A DNA stretch of 64,000 bases, from the NCBI RefSeq assembly GCF_021869535.1, contig NW_026262581.1:121052771-121116770 (forward strand). The letters run 5' to 3'. The notes under the pieces were generated by a model, which was given only the letters and a program-made list of their open reading frames with translations, had not been told where the DNA came from and ran no database searches. The DNA comes from Mytilus californianus (taxonomy: Eukaryota > Mollusca > Bivalvia > Mytilida > Mytilidae). This document shows, in pieces, positions 45,617-60,600 of the stretch. A program made the position numbers and the translations under genes. How positions within the stretch are numbered: position 1 is the first letter of the stretch; each line of letters starts with the position of its first letter.

Positions 45617-48600
45617 ATGAAAATGAGAACACAGCACACATTTTTCATTATATTGGCACAGTTATTTTGTTCCAGTATCATAAATGCAACTATTGGTAGA
45701 CCAAGGGGTGTCTCTATTTCAAGTGAGAATCCACTGACTGTTTCTCAATTTCTTATTTTCCAAAAAAGGGGGGATGATCACTGTTTGTACAAAACACCTA
45801 AACGATCTAGCTGATTTTGCTTCAGTGATATGTATACTGCCTTACACATCCATACTGGGCTAGTACCATTTACCGTCTGAAATTTACAGAAGCTATGTTT
45901 AGCACCATAGACTTAATAATAAATCCTCCTGAATTTGTGTCAAATGTTTGCCACTGGACATTAAGCAAAAAAAAAACCATCAATCAATTATCAATCATTT
46001 AAATCATCCATGCAAGAGAAAACTGGCAACCAATGTGGCAATTTTTGTTTGATTTTTAGTGGGTATAATGAATAAATTAATAATGATCAGTTAGTGTCAC
46101 AGGCACTTGTCACTGTAAAAAAGTATACCGACATATATATAATGGTACCCAAATCGCACATATTTTGACAATTTTTTCACCTCCATTTATTATTAAAGAA
46201 ACAGACAAAGATTTCCATTCTGTGTTTACTTTGTATATGTATCCATAAAAAGTATATAGTTAAACAAATTTGAATTTGAATCCATACAGGGACTTTCTAT
46301 ACTATAGTCCCTGATCCATACTAAATCGAAGAAAAGTGGGTTTGAAAATTATATATAATAACCCAATATTCCAACATTAAAGCAATCATGATAGTAAAAT
46401 ACTTCACACAAGTTGAGGTCATTGATATTAACCAATATATCTGGTTGACTACAGTTTAGTTCATGTTACTCGCCTTTAGCAAACAATGAAAAGAATTTAT
46501 TCAGAAATATATGTACATGTTTACTGCGACGTCCATTTTTTCTGAACTTGTATACATTATTGTTTAGGGGCCTGCTGAAGCCCGCCTCCGGGTGTGGGAT
46601 TTTCTCGCTGTGTTGAAGACCCATTGGTGGCCTTGTCTATTTTCAGCTCTTTGGTCGGGTTGTTGTCTCTGACACATTCCCTGTTTCCATTCTCAATTTT
46701 ATTTATATGCTATTATAATTTCTTAGTCAGGATATGAATTATTATTTTTCAGTGGCTTCTTTGTATCAGCCAGCAGAAGATGGTACCTTTACCTGTCTAG
46801 ATGGTTCATCCAAAATTCCGTATGAGTATGTTAACGATGATTACTGTGATTGTAATGATGGAACAGATGAACCAGGTATGATTGATTGATAATAATCATT
46901 TACTGTGTATTATTTGTGGGATACCAATTGTCATGGGTATAGATGAACCATGAGTTTAAACATTTAATCTAATTATGACATAAGACGTACAGCTTTATTA
47001 AAAGTCGTTATATACAATACAATTACAAACATAAGCTCTGAAGAGCTTTTAAAACCGACAAAACAAAAGCAGAACAAACAAAACCTACATATCAAGTCAT
47101 GCACACATACAATTAAACATAGTAAGCAAGAGTTCACCATTTTTTCCCCTTAATCTACGAAAATTAGTACCGATAAATAAATAAATCCACAGTACCTATA
47201 GTAGGTACATTTACTTGTTTTTAGTAGGTACATTTACTTGTTTTAAGTAGGTACATTTACTTGTTTTTATTCTTTTACAGGTACTTCTGCTTGCCCTAAT
47301 GGTAAATTCCATTGTACCAATGCTGGATATGTCCCATCAAATATCTTATCATCTAGAGTAAATGATGGAGTTTGTGGTGAGTTATCATAACATGACTTAA
47401 GAAAGTTTGTGAAAAATCACAATAATACATTGTTACTTTTGTGTCATAAATAAAAATAAGCCATCTATTTTTCTAACTGATTGTTGTTTTTGATGATGTT
47501 TGACTTTACTACAAAATCATAATTTTGTGCATGACCCATGAATGAGACAACAACCTAGAGACACAACCAAAAGACATCTACAGGTCATTGTCAAATCAAC
47601 AGAATTAATCAGACATGATTTGACTGAATTACTTATTTTCCATACTAAGTGGGCAGTGGTGGTCCAAAACAAAATTTTAACAATACACATTCTGTATAAA
47701 TATTCCTTTTGGGCAATAGAGAGTTGAGATTTCTGAAGGAGCAAAAACTTATGCATATGAATGAAGTAAATAAAATTAAGTACAAATACTGATAATATAA
47801 AAAAAGTTTAGGTTTATAGATGAAAAGACAAATTTTAAGAAATATAGAGAGAATTTCACCAAACATTTTGCCAAAGGGCCATTTTTGATTCCCAAATAGT
47901 TCCTCCTTAAATATTTTTGAATTTCATTTTTTTCAATTATGAATTGTTCTCTTTCTATATCAAAAACTATTATTATCAAATTAAATACTTATGCAGTAAG
48001 TCAAGGACATAAATGCAGAATTTTGGAATTTATTTAATCCTGACTTTCAAGTCAAACATGTTTTCCAATGTATATATCATTTCTCTGAATTACAGATTGT
48101 TGTGATGGTACAGATGAAGATGCTGGCAGAATTGAATGTGTCAATAACTGCAAGTAAGTAGAAAAGGATTTTTTTCAAATGACATTTTAAAAGTATAAAT
48201 CTTGGTTCATTCACACAATACAAGTCTACAAGTATGTGTTTTCATACAAAAATCACCTATGTTGTAAACTTCCCGGAGAGAACACATGCTTATGCAGCTT
48301 TTCTAATCTTCTTCTATATTTTATTTGTACCTATATTTTATGAAATATTGAATAATAGTTGACAGTGTAAAATTATTACTGGGAGTTCATTAACTTTTGA
48401 ATAATTCATTTATTGCCAAAGTTGAGGCATATAATTGTGTTGACTCTTGCTAGTTAAAATATCTACATTTTCTGAAAATGAGAAAAAAAAGTTTTAAAGA
48501 ACACTCAAGAAATTATTAAAAACATTTAAAATCAGTAAACATTTTGAGAAATAGGTTGCAAGGTTTTCTGCTCTCAAGCTATACATAAAAAGAATGATGA

Positions 48601-51600
48601 TAATAATTGGTAAATCATTTTGATTGATTAACACAGCATTCTTGAAAATGTTATAAAGAAGCAGGACTTCCAAAACGGTTGTATTTTCCGGAAATAACCG
48701 ATAAATTATAAATATGACTTCTTGTGCCAAACATGAAATGGACATTTAACATGGGTTAGCCATTTTAACACAATTCAGAAAAAATTGAAGTTTTTGTGAT
48801 CTTTTTGACCTGACCTTTAGCCTTAAACAGTCACATTTCCGGTCATAAAAGTGACATGGTGAATAAGTACTATCAAAACAAACCCTACTTTAATACCCTC
48901 TCATTAAAATCAAGGTTAATAAGTTGTCAGACAGTTGAAATTTACCTGTTCATGTGACAGGTAAACTGATATGTACCGGACATTGATCGGTAAATTTCAG
49001 CGGTTTGCATTTTATTAATTTAATCAAAAAGATTTAAATTATCAAAAATACGCATATAAATATGATTTGATGAAAATTTTAAAAGGTAGATATAAAGGTT
49101 TTAAGCCAAAAAATCGTCAGGTCCACGTTGTTTGAACAAAGAACACGCATGCGCATGTGTGCAGTTGTGAGATTTAATTATGCATCCGAATTCTTCATAA
49201 ATGCTAAAATTATCATTGATACCTTTATCTAACATTCATTTCAAGTATTTTCTTGAAGAAATAACGTTGGAAAGAGTTACTTAAACTCGATTGTGCTTTG
49301 AAAACGAACACAGATTTTTTGTATCCACTTAAACTCGATTGTGCTTTGAAAACGAACACAGATTTTTTGTATCCGTCTCTGGTCCGTGTTTTACCATTGT
49401 CAAGTCAACATCTGGAATAAGAAAATGTACCTTCAAAAACGAAAGTAAAGATTTAGACAACGTAATTTTGCACAAATAAAGATTCTAAGGCAGATATTAG
49501 TATGCTAATGTTGCACACTTCGAATGATGCACTGTCAATTTAAAAAAATGTCCGGCTGGCACAAATATTTTTTGGAAGCCCTGTAAAGAAGGCTATAATT
49601 CACATGAACCTAAATGATAATGTTAACATTTGAAAAGAATACTAGCTTAATTATGCCACATATTTGGTTACAGGGACCTTGGAAAGAAATTGAGAGAAGA
49701 ACAGGATAGAACCAGAAAACTTCAACAGGAAGGGTTCGAGAAACAGAAAACTTTCTCTGAAGAAGGCAAGCGTGTTCATGAGGAGAAGATTGTAAGCTTT
49801 TTTAAAAAATATTTGTTTAGTCTGTCAGTAAGGATCAGACTAGAAAAGCTTTTGTTTTGTTTTTTATTGTCACAATGAGGTCCCTTAGATTGAAGCATTC
49901 ATTTCGCGCTCTGGGGATGCATTTAAGGGGCAAGAGAATAAAACTTTGTTATACATTGTATACACATTTTAGTATTATTCTTTATAACGTCATAGTACCC
50001 AAATTGCACCTAAATTGCACCTATTCAGCAAAAATAGCAGTGGAAATCTTTTTTAAGTTTTCTTTGAGATTAAACAATTTGTATTTTTATGATTTGACAT
50101 TATACACGTCTTTCAACATAGGTAAATATATTTAAATATACACAAAACGTTCACAGTACATATCAACAGATGAAGTATTCACTGGAATCAGTAAATTCTA
50201 CAGAAAAGTCGCCATGCAACGTCCACAAAAAGTCATCTTTTAAAAATGAGCAAATAAAATATGTTACAAACATCCATTTCTTAAAAAATGAATACTAAGC
50301 ATGGACTAATGTCAAATTGTTCTAAATATTTGAAGAAATAAAACAAACATCTGTTACTCAATTTTTAAGGATGTGAATTTAAGCTTTGATGCAATTTGGG
50401 TACTCCTCATTACAGAATCATGGATCATTTGGAGGTTGGTTCAAACCCATTTTTCTATGATTCAATTTGGATTCAAAATTGAATTGGTGTAACTATGTAG
50501 AAAAAAAAGATACATCTACAAAATAAACACAGAATGGAAACTTTTGTCTGGGTCATGAATAAACTTAGGTGAAAAAACTGCAAAATAGGTGCAATTTGGG
50601 TACAGTCACGTTATATTCCATCAATGTTTTTATGTCCCCGCCGTAGTGGAGGGGGCATTAAGTTTTAGCCTTGTCCGTCCGTCTGTACGTACGTCCCAAA
50701 GTTGGTTTCCGTTCTCTAACTTTAGTTTGCCTCAACCAAATGTAATGAAACTTATACATATGCTTATTACCACAAAACACAGATCAAGTTTGAATTTTGG
50801 TGGCGTCACTTTAACCGTTCTAGAGTTATGCCCCTTTACAAATGGGAAAATTGCTGAATTTTTTATTTCCGTTCTCTAACTTAAGTTTGCCTCAACCAAA
50901 TGTTATGAAACTTATACACAATTTTTTTTACCACAAAACTCAGATCTAGTACAAATTTGGGTAGTGTCACTTTTACTGTTCTTCAGTTATGTCGCTTTAT
51001 AACTTTATATGATATGCAAGCGGGGGCATCATCTGTGTCCCATGGACACATTCCCCATTTATTTTCTTTCTAATTTCAGAGTAGACAAGCAGAACTTGAA
51101 AAAGAAAGAGAAACTTTAGAAGTTACAGTTAAAGAATTAGAAAGCAAGTATTGTCATACACTTCTCATTCAAAGGATTTATTTGTATTTGAGCTTACTAT
51201 TATTTAAAAGAGGTTGTTGCAGATCGAAATTTGTAGGCATGTTAACTGGAAATACAAGTACTGGCATTTGTGATGAATCCAATAAGTCTTATTCATAGAA
51301 GGGAAATTTGTCTCAGTTCAAAATTCTATTTGGATATAATATATGGGGAAATGTATTGGTTAATATATTTTTTGATATTATGCTTTTATGAAAAAAAGAA
51401 AACTTTTATAAATATGATTTATATTGATAGTAATTCTTATGAAAATTGTATATAATGTTTTGGAAAAATTGAAGTAAATTATTTATATTGGCAATAATGA
51501 GGATACAAATTGATTTTACAGCTGCCAAATTAGAAGCTGAAAGTCCAGAAACAGAAGCTAAAGACAAACACCAAAAAGCTTGGGATGGTTAGTAATTAAG

Positions 51601-54600
51601 TTTATGAAGTAGATACATAAATAAATGAGAATATGTCAATGAGACAGCAACCCAAGAAGCTTAAACAAGAAAATATCTATAGGCCATGAAAAGGTTTTCA
51701 ACAATAGATATAAAGTTTCTGTAGCACATGAAAAGCTCTAATTGCCTGAGTATACCTAGTTGTGAACATAATGTAAAAGAAGTATTGAAAAACCTTAAGT
51801 AGAGAAGGAAATCCCACAAAAAACTAATTGTGTACATAAAGTAAAAGAAGTCTTAAAAAAACTAGAGTAGAGTTGGAAATCACACAAAAACTTAAATTCA
51901 GTAGGGAAAGTGTAGAATGGTATATATCTTGATGACACATGAACCAGGTCTGATTAATCATGATGGGTGCTAATTTGGTAGGAATAACGATGAATTATCT
52001 TTTTGAGCAAATGTCCTAATAATTTCTATTATTAATTATGTAAATGACTCTTACTCATAAGTAAGAAAACAGAAACCATACTTACTTTGTAATGTTTATG
52101 AGAGGTTACATAAACGAGCAGATTCTTTTTAGATTGAGAAAAATACTGATTGTTTCAAACAGTGCCATTTGCATATATATTGATACTTTACAATTTCAAT
52201 TTCTGGAGAGAGAAAAATATTTGAATTATAGAATTGAAAGCTGAAAGACAAGCAAAGAAAGAAGTTGAAGCAGCCTCAGTGGCTTTTAAAGAATTAGACA
52301 CTAATGGTGATAACAGGTTAGTCTACATGTCTAGTGGAGATACATATTCAAACTGTTCAATCTTAGCATTAAGATTTCACATATATTAATACCACCAGTG
52401 ATTCCATGTATTGGTTATAAAAATGAATAAAATGGTCTGAAACAATAAAAGCTCTAATGCTAAATTTGTTATTGCCTTTTGATTTCTTACAGGGGAGGGG
52501 ATTAACAAGGATTGGTTTATGCGAGTTTTTTTATTTTTATTATTGACTTGTTGAAAGTCATAACCTGTAGTGATTTTGTTGTTTTCATTACAACATAAAG
52601 TTAAAAAGATGTGGTATGATTGCCAATGAGACAACTCTCCACTTAGAGACCAAATGACATAGAAGTTAACAACTATAGGTCACCATATGGCCTTCAACAA
52701 TGAGTAAAACCCAAACCACATAGTAAGCTTTAAAAGGCCAAAAAATGGCAAATGTAAAACAATTCAAACGTGAAAACTATAAGCCTGATTTATGTACAAA
52801 ACAATAAATGAAAAGCAAATTTGATATACAGCAACAAACGACTTTGAATTACAGTCTCCTGACTTTGGGACAGGCACATGCAAAATATGGCGAGGTTAAA
52901 ATGTCCTCTAACCTGGGACAGTGGTGTAACAGTACAACATCAGAACAAACTATACAAGTTAGTCGAAAAGGGCATAACTCATCAGATCTATACAAAGCAC
53001 ACAAGAAACCCTAAAAAAAACACAAAAGACACAAAGTTCAGATCTGGGAGTACTCACAGTTACTGAAAGCTAGTTCAAAGCCAATAACAACTAATAAAAA
53101 ATCATGTGTCTTAAGACTAAAATATCAATCAGTACACATCCAATGCATTTAGTGTGCAGACATCATTAACAGTTGGAGAAAAACATGACCTTGATGTTGA
53201 CTTCCTTGAAATCATTGACCACATTGACTTTGTTGTTTTTATTACAGTATTGAATTGCTGGAAATCATAGCCCACATTGAGTTTGATATAGATTCTAATG
53301 GTGTTGTGTCTGAAGAAGAGGCAAAGGTATGCAAACTTATAGTGAAAGCGTAATGATTGTTTTTCTGTGATTAAATTTCTGTTTGTAAAGGGTTCATTTT
53401 GAACAGATATAACAGTTAAAATTTTGATTGATCATCATGTTTTTTTTAGAATATGCAAAATGATGTGCATTGTTTAATCAATTCTGTTTTTTTTTTTTTA
53501 CAACTTGCGAGTTTTTTTGTTTTTTTTTGGAGGGGGGGGGGGTCTAAATACAAAACATTTATAACCTATTTACAAGAAAGCTGGTGACACATTTCAACCA
53601 GGAATGAAACTAAGTTCCTTTATGAAGACCAGAAGGAATACTGTAAAAAATGTCTATTTGTTTGCAACTTTAAAAACAACATGAGACACAATTAATATAG
53701 GGTTACATTATAAACTGATAATTGAATCAATAGTTTTGATTATTTGCAAACTTTCAGTATTTTTTACTATTTGCAAATGCTCTTAATATTCTATATATAT
53801 ATATTATAGGAACATTTAGAGGATAAGGAAAGAGTTGATTATGACACATTTGTCAAAGATATTTGGCCTCATGTAAAGGACATTTATAAGAAACCATCAA
53901 CAGAGGAACCTCCACCAGAGGTAGATCCATCAACTGAGGCCAGAGGTGAGGAGGCTCAAACAGAACAGGTAAGATACGTATCATTTATAGAAGGTGGTGA
54001 TAGCTATATAAAATCCACATGTTTGAACCTCATTCATAAAGAACTTCCATCTATAGTTATACTAGATCAATAATTTTGTAGAAAATTTTATTTTACTGTG
54101 CTATTTCACTGAAGTGTTTTTTAGTTTGAAGGTAATATAGAGTTGGCAAATTCAGTCTTTTTTAAAAAATACTATACATTCACAACACTTCTTTAGTTTT
54201 ATAAACATTTAAATGGGATTTGTTTTACTCTCAGTAGAGATTTACAGAAAAAAACAATTCAGTGTTAGCACATATTTTTATTATCCATGTTCATTATAAT
54301 CAAGTTTTCTGGGTTTTTTTAGTTCTTGTTCTATGATTATATATACCATGTAATGGTCAGGCTCTCTCATATACATGAATTTAAAAAGTCACCCAATTAT
54401 ATTGTGGTTTTCCTTATTCACTTTAACTTGGTAAAAAATAAGAGAAAAACAAAGCTTACATATACATGTTTGTGTTGTTATGATATTGCTTTTCAAATTC
54501 ACCACGATTTTCAAGTTGACTCCTATTTTAAAAAAAATGTTGGGTCGGTTTTTTTTTTATAGTGGTTACCCAAAAGTTACTTTCTTCCCAAGGTCATTAG

Positions 54601-57600
54601 CAACTAAAAACCATTTATTTGATATTATCTGATTTTTGTCTTTTCAGTTAATCTGTAGGTTGAAAAAGAAACTGAAATTGATCAGCTTTACAAATAAACA
54701 TAGAATGAATTAATCATGCACAACTTTTTTTTGGTGTTACAAGTAAAAATAAAGAAGCAAAAACCTTCCCTTTTATATAGTTCATTCATAGTACATTTTC
54801 TTCATAATATCATACATACAATAGTATTAGTTCAGCTTCAGTTTTTGGTAAAAGGTTTATACACATCCTGTATTAATATATTATAGAACATAGAAATCTT
54901 GTATACTTTTATTAGTTATGTTACGTCTGTTCAGACAAACAACATCGTCATCATCTTCTACACCTTTTTAGACAGTATTAAATCAGTTGTTTCCCTTTCA
55001 ACAGATTTTTTTTTCAAATTGATATTTATCTTTCAAAAATTTTAATCTGCATGTGTTTAACAGTTTTAAGATGTAATGTACATGCCTTTTTATTTGATGT
55101 TCATTTTGTTTTGTTATACCTTAATCTTAAAAAACCTTTTAAGGCAAATTTCTGGAACCAATTTAGACAAATGATTTAAACAAAATTACTTTCAATAATT
55201 AATATGTTGAAAAATCAGACACATTTTAATAAAATATCTTACATTTTTGGAAAATATAATTTATAGTATAACCTTAAAAAGTAAATGGTTAATGATTGAC
55301 TACTATAGTCTGCATTTTATTTGGCTGGATTTATGGAATCATTAATTTGTTGGAAGGTCATAATGAAGTGGAAATTAACTGGATCATTAGTAAAGGACTA
55401 ATTTTGTTTGACCTGGAAGACAGAGATGCAACTAATCGTCAGACCTGTCGGCCCGAGGGGGCAGAAATTGAGCAGGTCCGGCAAATTGGGCTTTTGTGCA
55501 AGACCTAATGACCGGCAGACAGTTCTCTAGGATTTTAGTAAGATTTAGCATTTTTGGTGCTAACTTATTAGTGGGGAATTGAAATTTGCCTTGTTGAAAA
55601 TTTATTAATTAAAGTTAGTTAGTATGTTTGCTGTAGATCACATGATTCAAACATCAATGCTTTGTAGGTCAACTTTCGCGGTAAACAATTGGGATACATG
55701 AGATTGGGGAGAGAAACAGCAGTTTTCATTCTTTCTGTAACTGTAACTGTATTGCGAATCTTCTTCCAATAAAGGAGCACCTCAATTGATGAGTAATTAT
55801 CCACCAAAATAAAAGTTAATGTATCTGAACACTTAAAATGTGACATTTATTATATAAAAAGTAGTCTTCCATTAAAACAAAATTTTGTGTACCAACATAA
55901 TGGTAAAAAAATTATAAAATTTTCAAATGTTGCTTTTTGAAGTTTAAACATATTTATTCATGCAATTTACAAATATATCAAAATATACAAGGATAACAAA
56001 AAGTAAGATCTGGAAACAAGCTGCACACAGCTTATATCAATCTGATTGATTTTTTGTAAGTACATGTATTCATGTGATGAGAGTTGTAACTGGGAACTTT
56101 AAAGAGGGAAATTTAATACTGAATTGACTTTTCAGTCCTCACTTTCCTGAGAAAGTTGTAATCAATTAAAAATCTTAGAGAACTGTCAAAAAAATGGAGA
56201 ATGGCCCTAGCCTGCAGTTCAGTGGTACACAATAAAAAAAATTAAAAATATATTGTAGTAATTATTAAATAAAAGAACTCAATTGAATTTTAGATATTTT
56301 CTAAAAACAATCCACTAAAGCAGCTGTCACTGTAAAGACATCCTATCTTCGTTCTCTTACTGTATAAAAAGCTGATATAAAAATATGTAGGTCTGTCAAA
56401 AAATTGTTGGGTCTGACAAAACTTGCTACCCTGTAGGCCCCAATGTCTGACAGAAAAAAAAACTGTTTGCATCTCTGGGAAGAAAATTGAAAAAGGTCTT
56501 TGGTCAAACAAGATACTCATTTACCTAATCTCCAGTCAGTAACTATGTAATCGGTGTATGAAACAATTATTTATGAACATAAATTAAAACAGATAGAGCC
56601 TCCTGCCCCTGGGGAACCACCATCCCCCCCAGATGAGGTGGAAGAGGAGGGGGAATATGATGATGATGAGGATGAAGATGATGACAATGATGTAGATGAA
56701 CCAGATGTCAATGATGTGAGTCTTCTTTCACTTTCAGTTTAGTACACACATGTGTAGCTGAAATGGAAATGCTTACTAACTCTGGGAAAGGCTACTAATA
56801 TTTTTATATTCATACATTTTATTGACATTTATTTGCATACTTTTTTAATTGAGGTTTTAGATGGGAGCATATAACATACACATTTTGGTTCAGGTTTACA
56901 GGTACTGATTTAAGATAATACATGAATAGTCCAGGTTGATATCACTTTTTGAATATTATAGTACAGTTCTAGCATGTTTTGTTGATTAAAAGGTTAACAA
57001 TACTTCAACTTTAAACACAAATGGTAAAAAGGACATTTAAAGTTGCAGTGCTATTTTAGAGTTAAAATGTTTGTGAAATGGAACTGAAAATGAAAGTGCA
57101 GTAGAATTTGCTATAAAGATGATAAAGTTGTAGTTCAGGAATATCAGTACAATGTATTATAAAATATAACTTACACATTGCCTTTTGATTCTGGTACAGC
57201 ATCTATGTAAAAGTATAACATTCAAAGATAATGTTCCATATGTAACATAAGATTTGTGTACAATAGCAAACAGTACCAACTGTTCCCATTACTGGTGTTC
57301 CTACCCCAGGCAGAATGGCAGGGGAACCAGAATTGATTATTGATAAGCCTAGCGAGGAGGTATAATGGTGTCAGATAGATAGAAACTCCTGCCTGCTCCT
57401 AGATTTGTGTTATGACTTAGAGCATCAATCAGTGTAGCATAGACTGTCAACTTTTGATCTTTTTGTAATTTGGTATGAAGGAAATAACTCTAACTTCTAT
57501 GACCTAAATTTTTTATGGAAATGTTTTCCATTACGTTGACTGTTTATTTAAAAGTATTTGATTTGAAAAAAAATGCAATACTGAAAAACAACAAAATTCA

Positions 57601-60600
57601 ATGACTGCCAAGACAATTGACACTTTATATAAAAACTGTATGATGCTGTAGTCAGTAACCCAAACCCAGCATGATTGTTTTTAAATGTATGTTTGCATAA
57701 AGGTATTGGGCTTTGTCAGATAGGTCCTGTCAGGACAAAATATTGCAGTGATTTACAATTAGGCCACTAATTTTAATGTAAGTTTTTTTTTCTAGAGAAA
57801 CCTCAGCATCATAGGTCTTTTTATGTTTCAAATTTAAAAATGATAAAATGATAATCACTGATTATATGGCTGTGTTGTGTGCTGCATGATGGAATTCATA
57901 TGCTAATGTGATTGTTGCATAAAAGAATTGAAACAAGGAAAAGATAAAGCTGCATGATATAATGATCAAAAGATTTGATCACATGAGAAGATATATTACA
58001 ACTTATCTAATGGTTAAAGCAAATACATATAAATAGTGGTAAAAAGAAGGAAATATGTATTTAGATTTTTGGGGCAAAATTAAAGACTGTTAGTTATTAA
58101 TCTGGCATGGATTGGTTGTCAATGTGCATTTTAGTTCTATAGATATGCATGTTGAGGTTGACATATTATAAGCATGGTATTGATGATAATTATCTGTAAG
58201 TTGTTGTAAGAGTCATTAAATGACAAGAATTCAGGCAATCTGGAAAGCATTTAACATACACATATGTGTTCAAAACTTTTTTTAGATGACTTGAACAGAA
58301 ATCTTAAATTTTACTTAATGCTTTTGTTTAATATATTTAAGGCTCACTGAGAATTTATATAAACTATAAAGAAATAAATAATATTTGGGTAGACTTTGTT
58401 TGTTAAAGCATTTTGTATTATATTTTTGGTGTTTCACAGTAGAATTTACAAGTGACAAACAAATCTTCATTTGGAAAACGGGAGAGATAACATTATTAAG
58501 TTAGCTTTCACTTGAAACAATGAGAAAATGAATTTGACATCAATATGTAATAGCTGCGGAATGTAATTCTAATGGTCCATATAATATTTTTGTTGTATGT
58601 GGACCTGATCATACACATACAAATTTCAGAAATCACAATTTGAGCTTTGGATCGGAAGTTATATTTATAAATATATTTAAGTGTGAATGAAATGTAAAAT
58701 ATAACCTGTAGAGATGTTTAGTTATTGCTGCATTATAGTAAATGTAGTCATTAAGGAAATCCTATATTCGACCACTTTTTGCTTATGGACAGGGGCAGAG
58801 TTAAAAATAGATTTAAAAAGATTCTGCTATAGAAGCATAGTTGTTAAATTATTGATGTTAAATTAAAGGGTTACTTACCAGTAATTGGTATTCTTGCCCA
58901 GTAGTGATGAAATGTTATATGAATACTATTTTCTTAAACCCTTCTACTCTTTGAATTTTTCAGAAGGATGAAGAAAGTATGCCAGAATATGATGAAGAAA
59001 CAAAGAAACTTATAGAAGGTAAAAAGTATTAAAATAGAATAAGAAAAAGACTTTTTAATAATAATAACTATTACAGATATAAATATTAGACTACCATAGA
59101 TTTCTGAAATGGCGTTAGTATGATAACATATAGGTTATAGAATTGCATGAAAATATATTCAACAACAAAAGAAGTTCGTACCACTCATAAATTTCTTTGG
59201 GTTTAAAAATCAAATGTCTATATCTATGTCAAGTAATGAATGGAAGGGTTAGAAATTAGTTATTTTGACATAAAGGGCATACAATTATGTAAAATTTCAT
59301 TCTCTATAAAAAAAAAAAAAATTCTCAATTTTTTTTTTATCTCAGTGTATTAATCATATTTTAAATTGTCAACAGTTTCTGTGATATAACTTATGAACTG
59401 TTCAACCAATGCCTTTCAAGTTTTAAATGTTTATGCTGATGACAAAAATGGGGTCAATTTTTATAATTACATTTTTCCACTTTTACCGTTCAGGAGTTGA
59501 TGACACTTGATATATCGGAAATTGGCACTTTATGTTGTTTCTGATTAAAAACTTATGCACCCTTCTACCCAGTTGGAAAGCAGGTCACGGTTTGACCCCA
59601 AGCCTATCAGCAACAATAGAGTCACGTGACCGTGAAAATTCAGTAAAACTACGAATGAGACAAACCTCACTTTTACTCACTAAAATACCACTGTCATGGT
59701 AAAAACTTATTGATCAAAATAATCTTGAATATACATAGTTTTAACTCGTCAAAACTGACACATCAACTCAAAGTCCTTTATTCTTTATTTTATCTTCAAA
59801 CTTGAAGTTTGTGTGAAAATTGTCAAGGCTCCTGATGGAAAAATCTAAATATTTTTCGAGGAAACTAAAAATGATGGGCTGAATTTAAATTTAATAAAGC
59901 ATCTCATTAAGACAAACACTCGATATGAATATCTAGGTAATACAGTTTTGGATACGCAAACGTCAAGTTATGTTCAACACAAAGCTGTGGTTTTTTTGCC
60001 GATTTGTGCAAGTGGTTATCTCCCCTTGATATCACCAGTCAAAAATAAAAACCCACCAAAATGAATAAAAAGGAGTTTATTTTACAAAAATCAAGAAGAA
60101 AATAAAAGAAATTCGATTAACAACTATGTTATTATAATATTAAGAAGAGATACTTCCCTGCTTTTCAGAGAAGGATTACAGGTAAAAATTAAAAGATAAA
60201 AAATTGGTAAAAATTAGATCTAGAAACCTAGCTGAATTGATATAAATTAGCTCTGGCTGATGACATTTACTTTCAGTTTGCAATTTTTATAATGGGATAT
60301 GAGGTCACTCCTAATGGATTTTTTTAACTACTTCTAACAATGTGTAATGCAATAAAACATACTGTATACAATTTAAATAATCTTTCTGAAAAAAAAATAG
60401 TACTGACCATTTATATTTTATATTTATAAAGTGGGACCAAGAGTAAAAATTTAGTTTCTTCAAAGTAAAAAAGCCTTTTAACTCAAGCCTATGTTTCTTA
60501 GTTGAACAGTACAGTACTGCCTAGAAAATATCCTACAGAAAAAGGAAAAGTTTACCAAAAAAATGACAAAAGTTCTGTAAAAAAATAATGCTTAAAATTA

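Noticed and set aside
55296-55508. 70-codon ORF with an acidic tail
   Set aside because: It straddles the left end of the transposon at 55421, so it is a chance fusion of intron and element.
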